Below are positions 1 through 5,913 of a DNA stretch of 7,646 nt, piece after piece; position 1 is the stretch's first letter, and each line of letters begins with the position of its first letter. A model generated the notes under the pieces. The model worked only from the letters and a program-made list of their open reading frames with translations, did not search any database and was not told the origin of the DNA. Position numbers and translations under genes: made by a program. Source of the stretch: Prevotellaceae bacterium (lineage in GTDB: Bacteria; Bacteroidota; Bacteroidia; Bacteroidales; Paludibacteraceae); the NCBI GenBank assembly GCA_031270565.1, contig JAISXJ010000089.1, positions 1-7,646 of the forward strand, in the 5' to 3' direction.

Positions 1-13
1 ATTATCATTTAGT

Positions 14-99
14 TCAACCCTACGGGTTGAGGTTGGTTGTGTTTCGTCGTTATCCGTAAGTTGCACTTACGGTTATTCACATTTTGTCCTTGCGGACAA
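14..99. other. cluster of three short perfect hairpins
   Basis: Three unrelated small palindromes follow one another in this gene-free stretch. The first is TCAACCC-TAC-GGGTTGA (14-30, 7-bp stem). The second is CCGTAAG-TTGCA-CTTACGG (54-72, 7-bp stem). The third is TTGTCC-TTGC-GGACAA (84-99, 6-bp stem). None is followed by a clear T-run, so they are not classical terminators. The third has nearly the same stem as the hairpin at 144-157 in repeat copy 1, but a different loop. They may be decayed intergenic repeat units or 3' ends of transcripts from a gene to the left of the window. No ORF is supported in 1-319. Confidence 0.6.
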
Positions 100-102
100 C
101 TG

Positions 103-130
103 TTCACTATTCACTATTCGTTATTCACTA
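103..130. repeat. 7-bp tandem repeat, 4 units
   Basis: Four consecutive heptamers lie here: TTCACTA, TTCACTA, TTCGTTA, TTCACTA. The same unit borders the dispersed repeat elsewhere, with 3 units at 224-244, 6 units at 1298-1339, and 1 plus 2 units near 2097-2152. It looks like a variable-number tandem repeat. Function is unknown. Confidence 0.75.
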
Positions 131-223
131 TAAAAACGGTATATGTCCTAACGGACAAAAACGCCTGCTTAAAGCCGTTTTCTATTGATATTGAAGCCAT
201 AACCGGCTAATAACGCAATATTC
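131..223. repeat. dispersed intergenic repeat, copy 1
   Basis: This roughly 93-bp core recurs at 1204-1297 with 5 differences by my reading, and in shortened form at 2011-2096. It holds hairpin A, TGTCC-TAAC-GGACA (144-157). A weaker stem AAAACG/CGTTTT (158-163 with 176-181) follows. Hairpin C, AGCCA-TAAC-CGGCT (195-208), has one mismatch that is repaired in the other two copies. The ends carry no terminal inverted repeats, and 7-bp units flank the core on both sides. It is not a known insertion sequence to me. Confidence 0.8.
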
Positions 224-288
224 TTCACTATTCATTATTCATTAATAACTAATAACTACACTCTAAACTCTAAAAACTAAAAAAGGTG
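224..288. repeat. AT-rich leader with heptamers and 12-mer
   Basis: Three heptamers (one TTCACTA, two TTCATTA; 224-244) run into degenerate TAACTA-type sequence. This contains the 12-mer AACTACACTCTA at 254-265, 23 bp before the -7 element of the next gene. The 12-mer recurs at 1342-1353, at 2106-2117, and on the minus strand at 7625-7614. Confidence 0.6.
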
Positions 289-296
289 TACCTTTG
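289..296 (+). promoter_or_regulatory. Bacteroidota -7 promoter element for the RhuM gene
   Basis: TACCTTTG matches the Bacteroidota sigma factor -7 consensus TAnnTTTG exactly and lies 23 bases before the ATG at 320. No good TTTG -33 box is visible at the usual distance. The AACTACACTCTA 12-mer occupies the upstream region instead. Confidence 0.65.
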
Positions 297-319
297 CAGG
301 GTCAAACAATATAAAATCT

Positions 320-1156
320 ATGGCACATAACGGCGAAATCATCCTGTATCAACCGGACAATTCCATTCAACTGGAAGTTATGGTAGAAAGTGAAACGGTC
401 TGGCTAACACAGGCACAAATAGCAGAACTATTTGGAACAAAAAGACCTGCTATCACCAAACATTTGAATAACATCTATAAATCGGGTGAATTGGAAGAAA
501 ACAGCACATGTTCCATTTTGGAACATGTGGGTAATGACAGAACACAACGATACCAAACCAAATTCTATAATTTAGATGCCATACTTTCGGTTGGCTATCG
601 GGTAAATTCTATCAATGCTACACAATTTCGTATCTGGGCAACCCGCACATTAAAAGACTATCTACTAAAAGGTTATGCGATTAATCAGCGCCTTGAACAC
701 ATAGAACATCGTGTAGGTGAAACCGAAGCAAAGATAGATTTGTTTGTCAGAACTACCTTGCCGCCTGTAGAAGGCATTTTTTACGACGGACAAATTTTTG
801 ACGCCTACGTCTTTGCCGCCCAACTGATAAAATCCGCTAAAAAGTCCATCGTTTTAATTGATAACTATGTTGATGAAAGCGTTTTGCTGCTTTTGTCCAA
901 ACGCGGGAAAGGCGTAGAGGCAACCATCTACACCGCACCCATTTCATCCGGCTTCCAACTTGATTTACAGAAACATAATGCACAATATCCAGCTGTCAGC
1001 GTGAAGCTATTTACCGATTCTCACGACCGTTTTCTTTTCATCGACGACGATCTGTATCATATCGGCGCTTCGCTTAAAGACTTGGGCAAGAAATGGTTTG
1101 CCTTTTCTAAAATACAGATAGAAGTCAATAGCCTGTTGCAAAAATTGCAGAATTAA
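320..1156 (+). CDS. RhuM-family protein with C-terminal PLD-like domain
   Basis: The 278-residue product begins with a RhuM-type domain (about residues 5-125). Its recognisable stretches are ETVWLTQAQIAELFG (25-39, helix-turn-helix-like), ITKHLNNI (45-52) and RIWATRTLKDYLLKGY (104-119). RhuM was named from a Salmonella pathogenicity island and is common in accessory islands; its molecular role is not settled. Residues about 150-265 look like a single phospholipase-D-like module. A phosphodiesterase-like motif is seen as H235-x-R237-x4-D242, with Arg in place of the usual Lys, followed by GASLKDLGKKW (249-259). One degenerate HKD-type motif suggests DNA binding or a non-catalytic role, or activity only as a dimer. 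The ATG at 320 fits the promoter spacing. The gene stands alone between repeat copies 1 and 2. I am confident of the N-terminal family and less so of the C-terminal function. Confidence 0.85.
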   Translation: MAHNGEIILYQPDNSIQLEVMVESETVWLTQAQIAELFGTKRPAITKHLNNIYKSGELEENSTCSILEHVGNDRTQRYQTKFYNLDAILSVGYRVNSINATQFRIWATRTLKDYLLKGYAINQRLEHIEHRVGETEAKIDLFVRTTLPPVEGIFYDGQIFDAYVFAAQLIKSAKKSIVLIDNYVDESVLLLLSKRGKGVEATIYTAPISSGFQLDLQKHNAQYPAVSVKLFTDSHDRFLFIDDDLYHIGASLKDLGKKWFAFSKIQIEVNSLLQKLQN

Positions 1157-1164
1157 TAAATTCG

Positions 1165-1181
1165 TTGGTTCTTAGAACCAA
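1165..1181 (+). terminator. hairpin just after the RhuM gene
   Basis: TTGGTTC-TTA-GAACCAA is a perfect 7-bp stem with a 3-base loop, starting 8 bases after the stop codon. It could protect or end the RhuM transcript. No T-run follows, so intrinsic termination is uncertain. It also resembles the other small intergenic hairpins at 14-99. Confidence 0.4.
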
Positions 1182-1203
1182 TGCACAAAAGCATTATTCA
1201 CTA

Positions 1204-1297
1204 TAAAAACGGTATATGTCCTAACGGACAAAAACGCTTGTTTTAAAGCCGTTTTCTATTGATATTGAAGCCGTAACCGGCTAATAGCGCAATATTC
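1204..1297. repeat. dispersed intergenic repeat, copy 2
   Basis: This is a full-length copy in the same orientation as copy 1. It has two C-to-T changes, one extra T and two A-to-G changes. Hairpin A is at 1217-1230 and hairpin C, AGCCG-TAAC-CGGCT, is perfect at 1269-1282. One heptamer precedes it (1197-1203) and six follow it. The stretch 1157-1469 has no other gene: it holds a hairpin, this repeat, the heptamer tract and the TA promoter. Confidence 0.8.
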
Positions 1298-1339
<42 letters not shown>

Positions 1340-1433
1340 ATAACTACACTCTAAAAACTAATAACTATCACTAAAATATTATTCATTTTTCATTTTCCTT
1401 TTTCATTGTATGTACGCTTTCAAATATTATTCA

Positions 1434-1441
1434 TATCTTTG
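1434..1441 (+). promoter_or_regulatory. -7 element of the toxin-antitoxin operon
   Basis: TATCTTTG matches TAnnTTTG and puts transcription start near 1448, ahead of the antitoxin ATG at 1470. This argues against an upstream in-frame ATG at 1410. The octamer ATTCATAT occurs at 1429-1436 and 1450-1457, 21 bp apart or two helical turns. The pair overlaps the -7 element and the inferred start site and is a possible operator for antitoxin autoregulation. Confidence 0.55.
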
Positions 1442-1469
1442 TGGCGTTAATTCATATATAAATAATCCA

Positions 1470-1649
1470 ATGGCAACAACAACAACAAACAGCACGGCAA
1501 CAAAAAAAATCAATTGGCAGTTTCCCGAAAAAGGCCAAGAGGTTACCGTAGAAGATTTTCGTGAAATGGTGCGTGAAGCGGAAAGAGGCAAGACAATGTC
1601 TTGGTCGGAATTTAAAAGTAAAATAGATGCATGGCTCAAAGAACATTGA
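1470..1649 (+). CDS. small antitoxin of a RelE/ParE-type module
   Basis: This encodes 59 residues: a low-complexity Thr/Asn start, then INWQFPEKGQEVTVEDF at about 14-30 and an acidic, helical C-terminus ending in WLKEH. It lies directly upstream of a RelE/ParE-like toxin and overlaps it by 19 bases, the classical antitoxin-first arrangement. The short charged helix fits a toxin-neutralising tail, but I see no clear DNA-binding fold such as ribbon-helix-helix. An ATG at 1410 would place the start upstream of the inferred promoter, so 1470 is preferred. The role is inferred mainly from position and size. Confidence 0.7.
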   Translation: MATTTTNSTATKKINWQFPEKGQEVTVEDFREMVREAERGKTMSWSEFKSKIDAWLKEH

Positions 1650-1978
1650 GTATTCCAAAGAATCATACCAAAACTCTGAAAATTTCACCGGAGTTTTACG
1701 ATAGCCTGACCAATATTTTGGAATATGGAATATTGATTTTTGGTAAAAAAACGGCTACTGATTTTTACAAGGCTGTATTAAAGAAAGTTATGTTTTTACC
1801 ACAAATGCCGGATACTCACCCAAAGAACCGTTTTATAGAAAGCACCGGAAAAGTTTACCGCAATATTTTAGTGGAGAAATATGCCGTTTTATATTCCATT
1901 ACCGCCCGGACAATCCACGTTATTACCATCTATCATACAGCGATGAATCCAGAAGCAATCAAACGTTTTGCCCGATAA
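1631..1978 (+). CDS. RelE/ParE-family toxin
   Basis: The 115-residue product matches the RelE/ParE toxin shape. Helices come first (LKISPEFYDSLTNILEYGILIFGKKTA, 16-42, given as positions 16-35 for the first helix). Beta strands follow, with VYRNILVEKYAVLYSI at 75-90 and IHVITIYHTAMNPE at 95-108. Members either cut mRNA on the ribosome (RelE) or poison gyrase (ParE); the sequence alone does not decide which. Arg77 in the central strand and the H102 region are the positions usually probed for activity. The ATG at 1631 overlaps the antitoxin gene by 19 bases, implying translational coupling. This start adds about 13 residues before the first expected strand, and a TTG at 1646 is an alternative. 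Repeat copy 3 lies 32 bases after the stop. Confidence 0.8.
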   Translation: MAQRTLSIPKNHTKTLKISPEFYDSLTNILEYGILIFGKKTATDFYKAVLKKVMFLPQMPDTHPKNRFIESTGKVYRNILVEKYAVLYSITARTIHVITIYHTAMNPEAIKRFAR

Positions 1979-2010
1979 TCATTTTTTTCCTCAGTTTGTT
2001 GCCAACATTT

Positions 2011-2096
2011 TGTCCTAACGGACAAAAACGCCTGCTTAAAGCCGTTTTTTTCTATTGATATTGAAGCCGTAACCGGCTAATAACGCAATATTATTC
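2011..2096. repeat. dispersed intergenic repeat, copy 3 (left end missing)
   Basis: This is the same element as at 131-223, but it lacks the first 13 bases of the core and begins directly at hairpin A. Flanking T and A runs extend that stem to 8 bp (2008-2027). It carries a 7-T run (2045-2051) where the other copies have 4 T, so the AAAACG/CGTTTT stem here resembles an intrinsic terminator for the TA transcript. Hairpin C is perfect at 2065-2078. A second 3-base insertion lies near 2091. Confidence 0.75.
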
Positions 2097-2386
2097 TTCA
2101 CTAATAACTACACTCTAATAACTAAAAACTAATAACTATTCGTTATTCACTAATTTTCTTCTTTATGTTCCATTAGATTTTAAAATATCGTCAAAAATGC
2201 GTATATTGCAACGATTTTATTTCTATGGTCAATCCACTTTTCTTTTGTGTCTGAATACCAAAAAATTAGGGGATTAATTTTTATTTTTATACTAAATCAT
2301 CCATAGCAACTTGAATTATATAATCGTTGTCAGATTTTTTTTCTAATTTTGTGCCCATAAAAGTTCTTTGCCTTTTAAACGGTTAT
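2097..2386. other. AT-rich intergenic region without a gene
   Basis: This contains one heptamer (2097-2103), the 12-mer AACTACACTCTA (2106-2117), two more heptamers (2139-2152), then very AT-rich unique sequence. A second possible -7 element, TAATTTTG, lies at 2344-2351. I see no coding sequence or recognisable RNA in it. Confidence 0.5.
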
Positions 2387-2394
2387 TATCTTTG
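2367..2394 (+). promoter_or_regulatory. promoter of the exported repeat protein gene
   Basis: TATCTTTG at 2387-2394 matches the -7 consensus, and TTTG at 2367-2370 is a candidate -33 box with a 16-base spacer, slightly short of the usual 18-20. The element lies 33 bases before the ATG at 2428. Confidence 0.6.
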
Positions 2395-2427
2395 CGAAAA
2401 ATATTTTACAATCAATATCAGATTATT

Positions 2428-3081
2428 ATGAAAAAATACGTTATTTCGGTATTAATCAGTCTTTTAGCGTTGAATAGCTTCGCGCAGAATGTTCAAAGCG
2501 GAACTCAGCAAAGGACAAATACAACCAGACCAGCTCTAACTTCGTCCGGCTCAAGCGTAACAGCGGGTACCGATTCCGGCATTGAAGTAATGCCAATTCT
2601 CGACCAGAATTATACCGGTGTCGCTTTTACACCGAAAGTGATTGTTAAGGATGGCAACAGAACGCTTGTAGAAAATGTCGATTACGCCCTTTCTTACACC
2701 AATAATGTGAATGTCGGGCAGGCGATAATAACCATTTCGGGCAAAGGAAACTACAGCGACACAAAAGTTGTGAATTTTAACATTGTTCCAAAAACGTTAA
2801 ACAGCGTGCAGCTTGTTCCGATTACAGAGCAGACATATTGCGGCACCCCGATTATACCGGATGTTTTGATAAAAGACGGTTCAAAAACACTTGTTAAAGA
2901 TGTTGATTATGCAATTACGTGCGTTAACAATGTGAATGTTGGTATTGCCAACGCAACTATCACAGGAAAAGGCAATTACAAAGACTCGAAAACAACCACG
3001 TTTAGAATAGTTCCTAAGAGCATGGGAGGCGGAGCAGTTCGGAAACCGGCGTCAGCAGCAGCTTCTCAAACGACAAGATAA
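2428..3081 (+). CDS. exported protein with two tandem beta-type repeats
   Basis: The product is 217 residues. Residues 1-19 form a signal peptide (MKK, a hydrophobic core, then SFA before Q20); there is no lipobox Cys. After a Ser/Thr-rich linker (21-50) come two repeats of 71 residues, 52-122 and 127-197, of which I count 38 positions identical. Both share KDG, TLV, VDYA, NNVNVG, GKGNY and IVPK. They resemble the YTG/VDY/GKGNY repeats found in many bacterial surface proteins, which adopt Ig-like or MBG-like beta folds. Repeat 2 alone has two cysteines (C138, C165), a possible disulfide. The tail (199-217) is Gly/Ala/Ser-rich, with no sorting domain or anchor. An in-frame TTG at 2368 would lie in the -33 region and put 20 residues before the signal peptide, so 2428 is chosen. 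Function unknown; a periplasmic or secreted binding or spacer protein is plausible. Confidence 0.75.
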   Translation: MKKYVISVLISLLALNSFAQNVQSGTQQRTNTTRPALTSSGSSVTAGTDSGIEVMPILDQNYTGVAFTPKVIVKDGNRTLVENVDYALSYTNNVNVGQAIITISGKGNYSDTKVVNFNIVPKTLNSVQLVPITEQTYCGTPIIPDVLIKDGSKTLVKDVDYAITCVNNVNVGIANATITGKGNYKDSKTTTFRIVPKSMGGGAVRKPASAAASQTTR

Positions 3082-3109
3082 ATTTCCAAATTCCGGTAAA
3101 TCCCCACCC

Positions 3110-3138
3110 GCTGAAAAATGGATGGGAATTTATTCAGC
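3110..3138. other. weak hairpin after the exported protein gene
   Basis: GCTGAA (3110-3115) pairs with TTCAGC (3133-3138) across a 17-base loop. It starts 28 bases after the stop codon at 3079-3081. No T-run follows, so it is at best a weak terminator candidate. Confidence 0.3.
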
Positions 3139-3187
3139 GTCCAACAGGTTAATTTAATGGTTATGCGTTGTTGCGGGTCAGCCTCTT

Positions 3188-3215
3188 TTTGGGGATTAAA
3201 CAAGGTGTAACTTTG
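3188..3215 (+). promoter_or_regulatory. promoter of the ATPase-HNH operon
   Basis: TAACTTTG at 3208-3215 fits the -7 consensus, with TTTG at 3188-3191 as a -33 candidate (16-base spacer). The palindrome TGCATGCA (3214-3221) covers the inferred start point and could be a regulator site. Transcription from here would leave a leader of only about ten bases before the ATG at 3232. Confidence 0.55.
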
Positions 3216-3231
3216 CATGCAGAAATGATAT

Positions 3232-4353
3232 ATGGAAAAGTGGATTAAAAATATAAGCGGCGAAATTCCTCATACCCACAAGACGGTGAATATTGACTTG
3301 GACGGTAGAAACCTTATTGTAACCGGCGCCAACGGGTCGGGAAAAACGTCTTTTCTAAAGGCGGTTTACGAAAAAGTGGATTTGCTGATTGCCAAAACAG
3401 AAAATCAAATAACCGCTATTGAAGACGGATTGCAGGTTGAGATACCGGATAATATTGCATTTTCTTCCCTATATGATGAACGAAAAGCGGTTATTCAACT
3501 TTTTGAAGAAAAGCGGCTTTCGGAAATTACGCAACCTGCCAATGCAAAAGCCGTTTCCGTAGAAGAAGAAAACGCTAAACAACAGGCAAATTCCCAAAAA
3601 TTTGCAAACAACCTGGAGCAGCATTTGGTCAACTTGAAAAGTCGGCAGGCAATGGCTATCACAATAGACAAAAATCAAGCATTGGCAGACAATATCGAAA
3701 AATGGTTTGCCGATTTTGAGAAAAACCTGAAAATCCTTTTTGAAGACCCCAACATTGAGCTGAAATTTGACCCTGATAACTTCCGGTTTTCAATATGTCA
3801 GCAGGATAAACACCCCTATACATTTCAAACACTATCAGCAGGTTATCGCGCTATTTTCGATATTTACGCGGAGTTGATTATGCGTACGGAATATTTCAAG
3901 GTGATGCCAAAAGACCTGACAGGCGTTGTTTTTATTGATGAAATAGATTCTCATTTGCACGTGTCACTGCAACGTTTGATATTGCCGTTTTTTGCGGAAT
4001 CTTTCCCGAAAATACAGTTTATTGTAACGACACATTCGCCTTTTGTGCTGATGTCAACGCCGGATACCGTTGTTTTTGATTTGGCAAAGAACGAGCCGAT
4101 TACTGAAGATTTGTCATATTACACCTATTCGGCAGTGATGAAAGGTCTGTGGAACGTGAAGCCAATATCTGTAAATCTGGAAAATACGATTAAGGAAATT
4201 GCTCACATTGTCAATTCCGAACAAAAAGATTTACAGCGTCTTCGCGAACTCGCGAATAAAGTCAAAGGACGTGAAGATGCACTGGACAACGAATCGAAAG
4301 TATTTTACCTGTTGGGACTGGAGGCTTTGGAAGAAGGAGGCAGTCATGTTTAA
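3232..4353 (+). CDS. ABC/SMC-like ATPase, Septu PtuA-like
   Basis: This is a 373-residue P-loop ATPase of the AAA_21/OLD-like ABC type. The Walker A motif is GANGSGKT (32-39). A helical, charged middle segment (about 50-165) probably forms a short coiled coil. The ABC signature-like LSAGYR is at 201-206. Walker B VVFIDEID is at 232-239 with catalytic E237, followed by the D-loop region SHLH (240-243). The H-switch is VTTHSP (265-270), with His268. All ATPase motifs are intact. In Septu the ATPase PtuA assembles with the HNH nuclease PtuB and controls it during phage infection; here the HNH gene follows directly and overlaps by 8 bases. At 373 residues this is compact for such an ATPase, which fits the short coiled coil. 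Other ATPase-nuclease defence pairs are possible, so the Septu name is an inference from the pair. Confidence 0.85.
   Translation: MEKWIKNISGEIPHTHKTVNIDLDGRNLIVTGANGSGKTSFLKAVYEKVDLLIAKTENQITAIEDGLQVEIPDNIAFSSLYDERKAVIQLFEEKRLSEITQPANAKAVSVEEENAKQQANSQKFANNLEQHLVNLKSRQAMAITIDKNQALADNIEKWFADFEKNLKILFEDPNIELKFDPDNFRFSICQQDKHPYTFQTLSAGYRAIFDIYAELIMRTEYFKVMPKDLTGVVFIDEIDSHLHVSLQRLILPFFAESFPKIQFIVTTHSPFVLMSTPDTVVFDLAKNEPITEDLSYYTYSAVMKGLWNVKPISVNLENTIKEIAHIVNSEQKDLQRLRELANKVKGREDALDNESKVFYLLGLEALEEGGSHV
4335..4340 (+). promoter_or_regulatory. strong Shine-Dalgarno deciding the HNH start
   Basis: AGGAGG lies inside the last codons of the ATPase gene, 5 bases before the ATG at 4346. A perfect site is uncommon in Bacteroidota. 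It supports initiation at 4346 over an in-frame ATG at 4199, and suggests coupled translation of nuclease after ATPase. Confidence 0.75.
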
Positions 4354-4969
4354 TGTTACCCGCCCCCATCCGGGACCGGATTGTTCAACCGACTATCGTT
4401 CAAAAGAGACAGTTACGGCATTGAGAGAAATGTTTTTCGGAAAATGCTACCTGTGCGAAGACGAAGTTTCCGACCCTGTTGTTGAGCATTTTATGCCGCA
4501 CGAAGGCGACCCTGCAAAAAAATACGACTGGAACAATTTATATTATGCCTGTCACCGGTGTAACAGTATTAAGGGAACAACATCGGAGATTCTGGATTGT
4601 TGCGATTCAACAACAGATGTATCTCAGGCTGTTAAATGCCTTTGTCCAAGCGTGCCAAATGAAGCTATTGTTGTAGAAAACCAACAGGACGATGCCAAAA
4701 CGCAAAATACAGCCCGCCTCTTAGACAAATGCTATAATGAGGATAACACCGGTATTCGGGGCATTTCACGGGAAGCGTTACACGAAAAATTATTTGAATA
4801 TTACTGCAAATTTATTTCCAACCGGCGGACTTTGAAAAACCACGATGCTTCACCGGCAGAGAAAGAAAAGGCAAAAGAACATTTGATGCAAATGAAAGAT
4901 GTCTCCTATCCTTTTTCTGTCTTTTGGAAATGGCATATTTTAAGTGATGCCTTTCTGACAAAATTATAA
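4346..4969 (+). CDS. HNH endonuclease, Septu PtuB-like
   Basis: The product is 207 residues. The nuclease core occupies about residues 30-78. It has a zinc knuckle C34-x2-C37, then E47-H48 of the first HNH strand, then NNL (63-65) and A68-C69-x2-C72-N73 with K76-G77. Two CxxC pairs would bind a structural zinc, while H48, N64 and N73 are the likely HNH residues. This spacing is that of the TIGR02646/PtuB group. Further cysteines (85, 86, 98, 100) follow the core. The C-terminal half (about 115-207) is helical and probably contacts the ATPase. It overlaps the upstream ATPase gene by 8 bases in another frame and is its probable effector, cutting nucleic acid when the ATPase is triggered. The substrate cannot be read from sequence. 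A start at 4199 would add 49 residues read from ATPase coding sequence and is rejected. Confidence 0.85.
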   Translation: MFNVTRPHPGPDCSTDYRSKETVTALREMFFGKCYLCEDEVSDPVVEHFMPHEGDPAKKYDWNNLYYACHRCNSIKGTTSEILDCCDSTTDVSQAVKCLCPSVPNEAIVVENQQDDAKTQNTARLLDKCYNEDNTGIRGISREALHEKLFEYYCKFISNRRTLKNHDASPAEKEKAKEHLMQMKDVSYPFSVFWKWHILSDAFLTKL

Positions 4970-4986
4970 AGAGCCGCCGGTATTCT

Positions 4987-5006
4987 CAGCATAAAACAGC
5001 ATAAAA
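4987..5006. repeat. 10-bp direct repeat
   Basis: CAGCATAAAA occurs twice in tandem (4987-4996, 4997-5006) just before the terminator hairpin. It may be a trace of slippage at the island boundary. Confidence 0.45.
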
Positions 5007-5042
5007 AACGGCAACCTTCTTGAATGGTCGGGAGGGTTGCCG
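5003..5042 (-). terminator. rho-independent terminator of the pheS operon
   Basis: Read on the minus strand, CGGCAACC (5042-5035) pairs perfectly with GGTTGCCG (5016-5009), an 8-bp GC-rich stem. Six T follow at once (5008-5003). It lies about 50 bases beyond the stop codon of the DUF3822 gene. On the plus strand the stem has no T-run after it, so it would act poorly for the convergent ATPase-HNH operon. Confidence 0.8.
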
Positions 5043-5089
5043 CTGTGTTTGGGACGGGCATTATCTTGAAAATTCGTGTCCGAACCTCT

Positions 5090-5890
5090 TTAGCCTTTTT
5101 CTTCCACGCAGAGATTCAGGGCGAATGTCGGATAATATGCCGCGTCAGGCACAGTACGACAACATTTGGAAGAAGGAGAAACCTGCTGCACGTGGCGAAT
5201 GTACATCGAGAGCAGCGTATATAAAGAGGTAAAACGGGCAGCATCAACAAGGAGTATCAGCGGCGCCGTTTCGACATCGGCACGGAGATGCTGATATGCC
5301 GAAAGCACAAAATAGGCGACATCATCGTCCGTTTGACAGTCGTAACCGTTTGCCAGAGCAAGGCGATGCACATTGCCGGCGGCAAGATAAAGCGTTGCGC
5401 CGTGATAATCTGCATAACATACGGTCGTTTGATGCTGCGCACAGAACTGCGCCAGCAGAGCAAGCGGATGTCTGTAATGAATGGCGGGAAAATGCCTGCC
5501 GGCGCAAGCTCGCCGAACGTCCATCACGCTGACGGCATCATAACAGGGTAGCGTCTGCCAATAAGTACGCGCCCGCTTCTGCTGCAAATCGTCTAACGGC
5601 AAATATGCCGAAGCGCTATTTTCGTCGAACAGATTTTGGGGAACAAGCGCATGCGGCAGGTTTTGGCAAATCTCCACCACAGAATGACAGGGAAGACGCA
5701 GCAGAGAATCGCTTTTAACCAAATCATTCAACGTTTTGTCCGGATAACGCCGCAACGCAACGCACTGCTTCTCCCGTGTATCAACAACCGTCAACAGCGT
5801 GCAATCGTCGGTTTCACGTATGGACAGCAGATAATTCGCGGCGTTAGTGTCCGAAAAATCGGGCGAGGTAAAGATAAATTCTTTCGACAT
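5090..5890 (-). CDS. DUF3822-family protein
   Basis: The 266-residue product resembles DUF3822, an uncharacterised family I know only from Bacteroidota. The supporting stretches are the N-terminal strand pattern around residues 16-48 (LLSIRE, then TLLTVVDT), the segment DDDVAYFVLSAYQHL (188-202), LILLVD (211-216) and the end FALNLC (256-261). I believe the family has an actin/Hsp70-like ATPase fold, but no catalytic residue can be assigned here. In many relatives this gene sits next to rsmD, which is not seen here because a terminator follows. It starts 23 bases after the Sua5/YciO stop, so it is the last gene of the pheS operon. It is cytoplasmic, with no signal peptide or membrane segment. 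Confidence 0.65.
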   Translation of the reverse strand: MSKEFIFTSPDFSDTNAANYLLSIRETDDCTLLTVVDTREKQCVALRRYPDKTLNDLVKSDSLLRLPCHSVVEICQNLPHALVPQNLFDENSASAYLPLDDLQQKRARTYWQTLPCYDAVSVMDVRRACAGRHFPAIHYRHPLALLAQFCAQHQTTVCYADYHGATLYLAAGNVHRLALANGYDCQTDDDVAYFVLSAYQHLRADVETAPLILLVDAARFTSLYTLLSMYIRHVQQVSPSSKCCRTVPDAAYYPTFALNLCVEEKG

Positions 5891-5913
5891 AGTTTGATTG
5901 TAGCGGGATGTTT

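Noticed and set aside
131..223. Repeat as a MITE or insertion sequence remnant
   Set aside because: No terminal inverted repeats and no clear target-site duplication; the ends grade into the heptamer tract.
1427..1688. Minus-strand ORFs antisense to the antitoxin
   Set aside because: They are low-complexity shadows of the antitoxin gene and have no promoter or recognisable protein features.
2428..3081. Exported protein as a lipoprotein
   Set aside because: No cysteine follows the signal peptide; the cleavage region reads SFA-Q.
3082..3231. Retron msr/msd RNA upstream of the ATPase-HNH pair
   Set aside because: Only 150 bases, no long inverted repeat flanking it and no reverse transcriptase gene in the window.
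4199..4345. Upstream ATG extension of the HNH gene
   Set aside because: The 49 added residues are out-of-frame ATPase coding sequence, and a strong ribosome site lies just before 4346.
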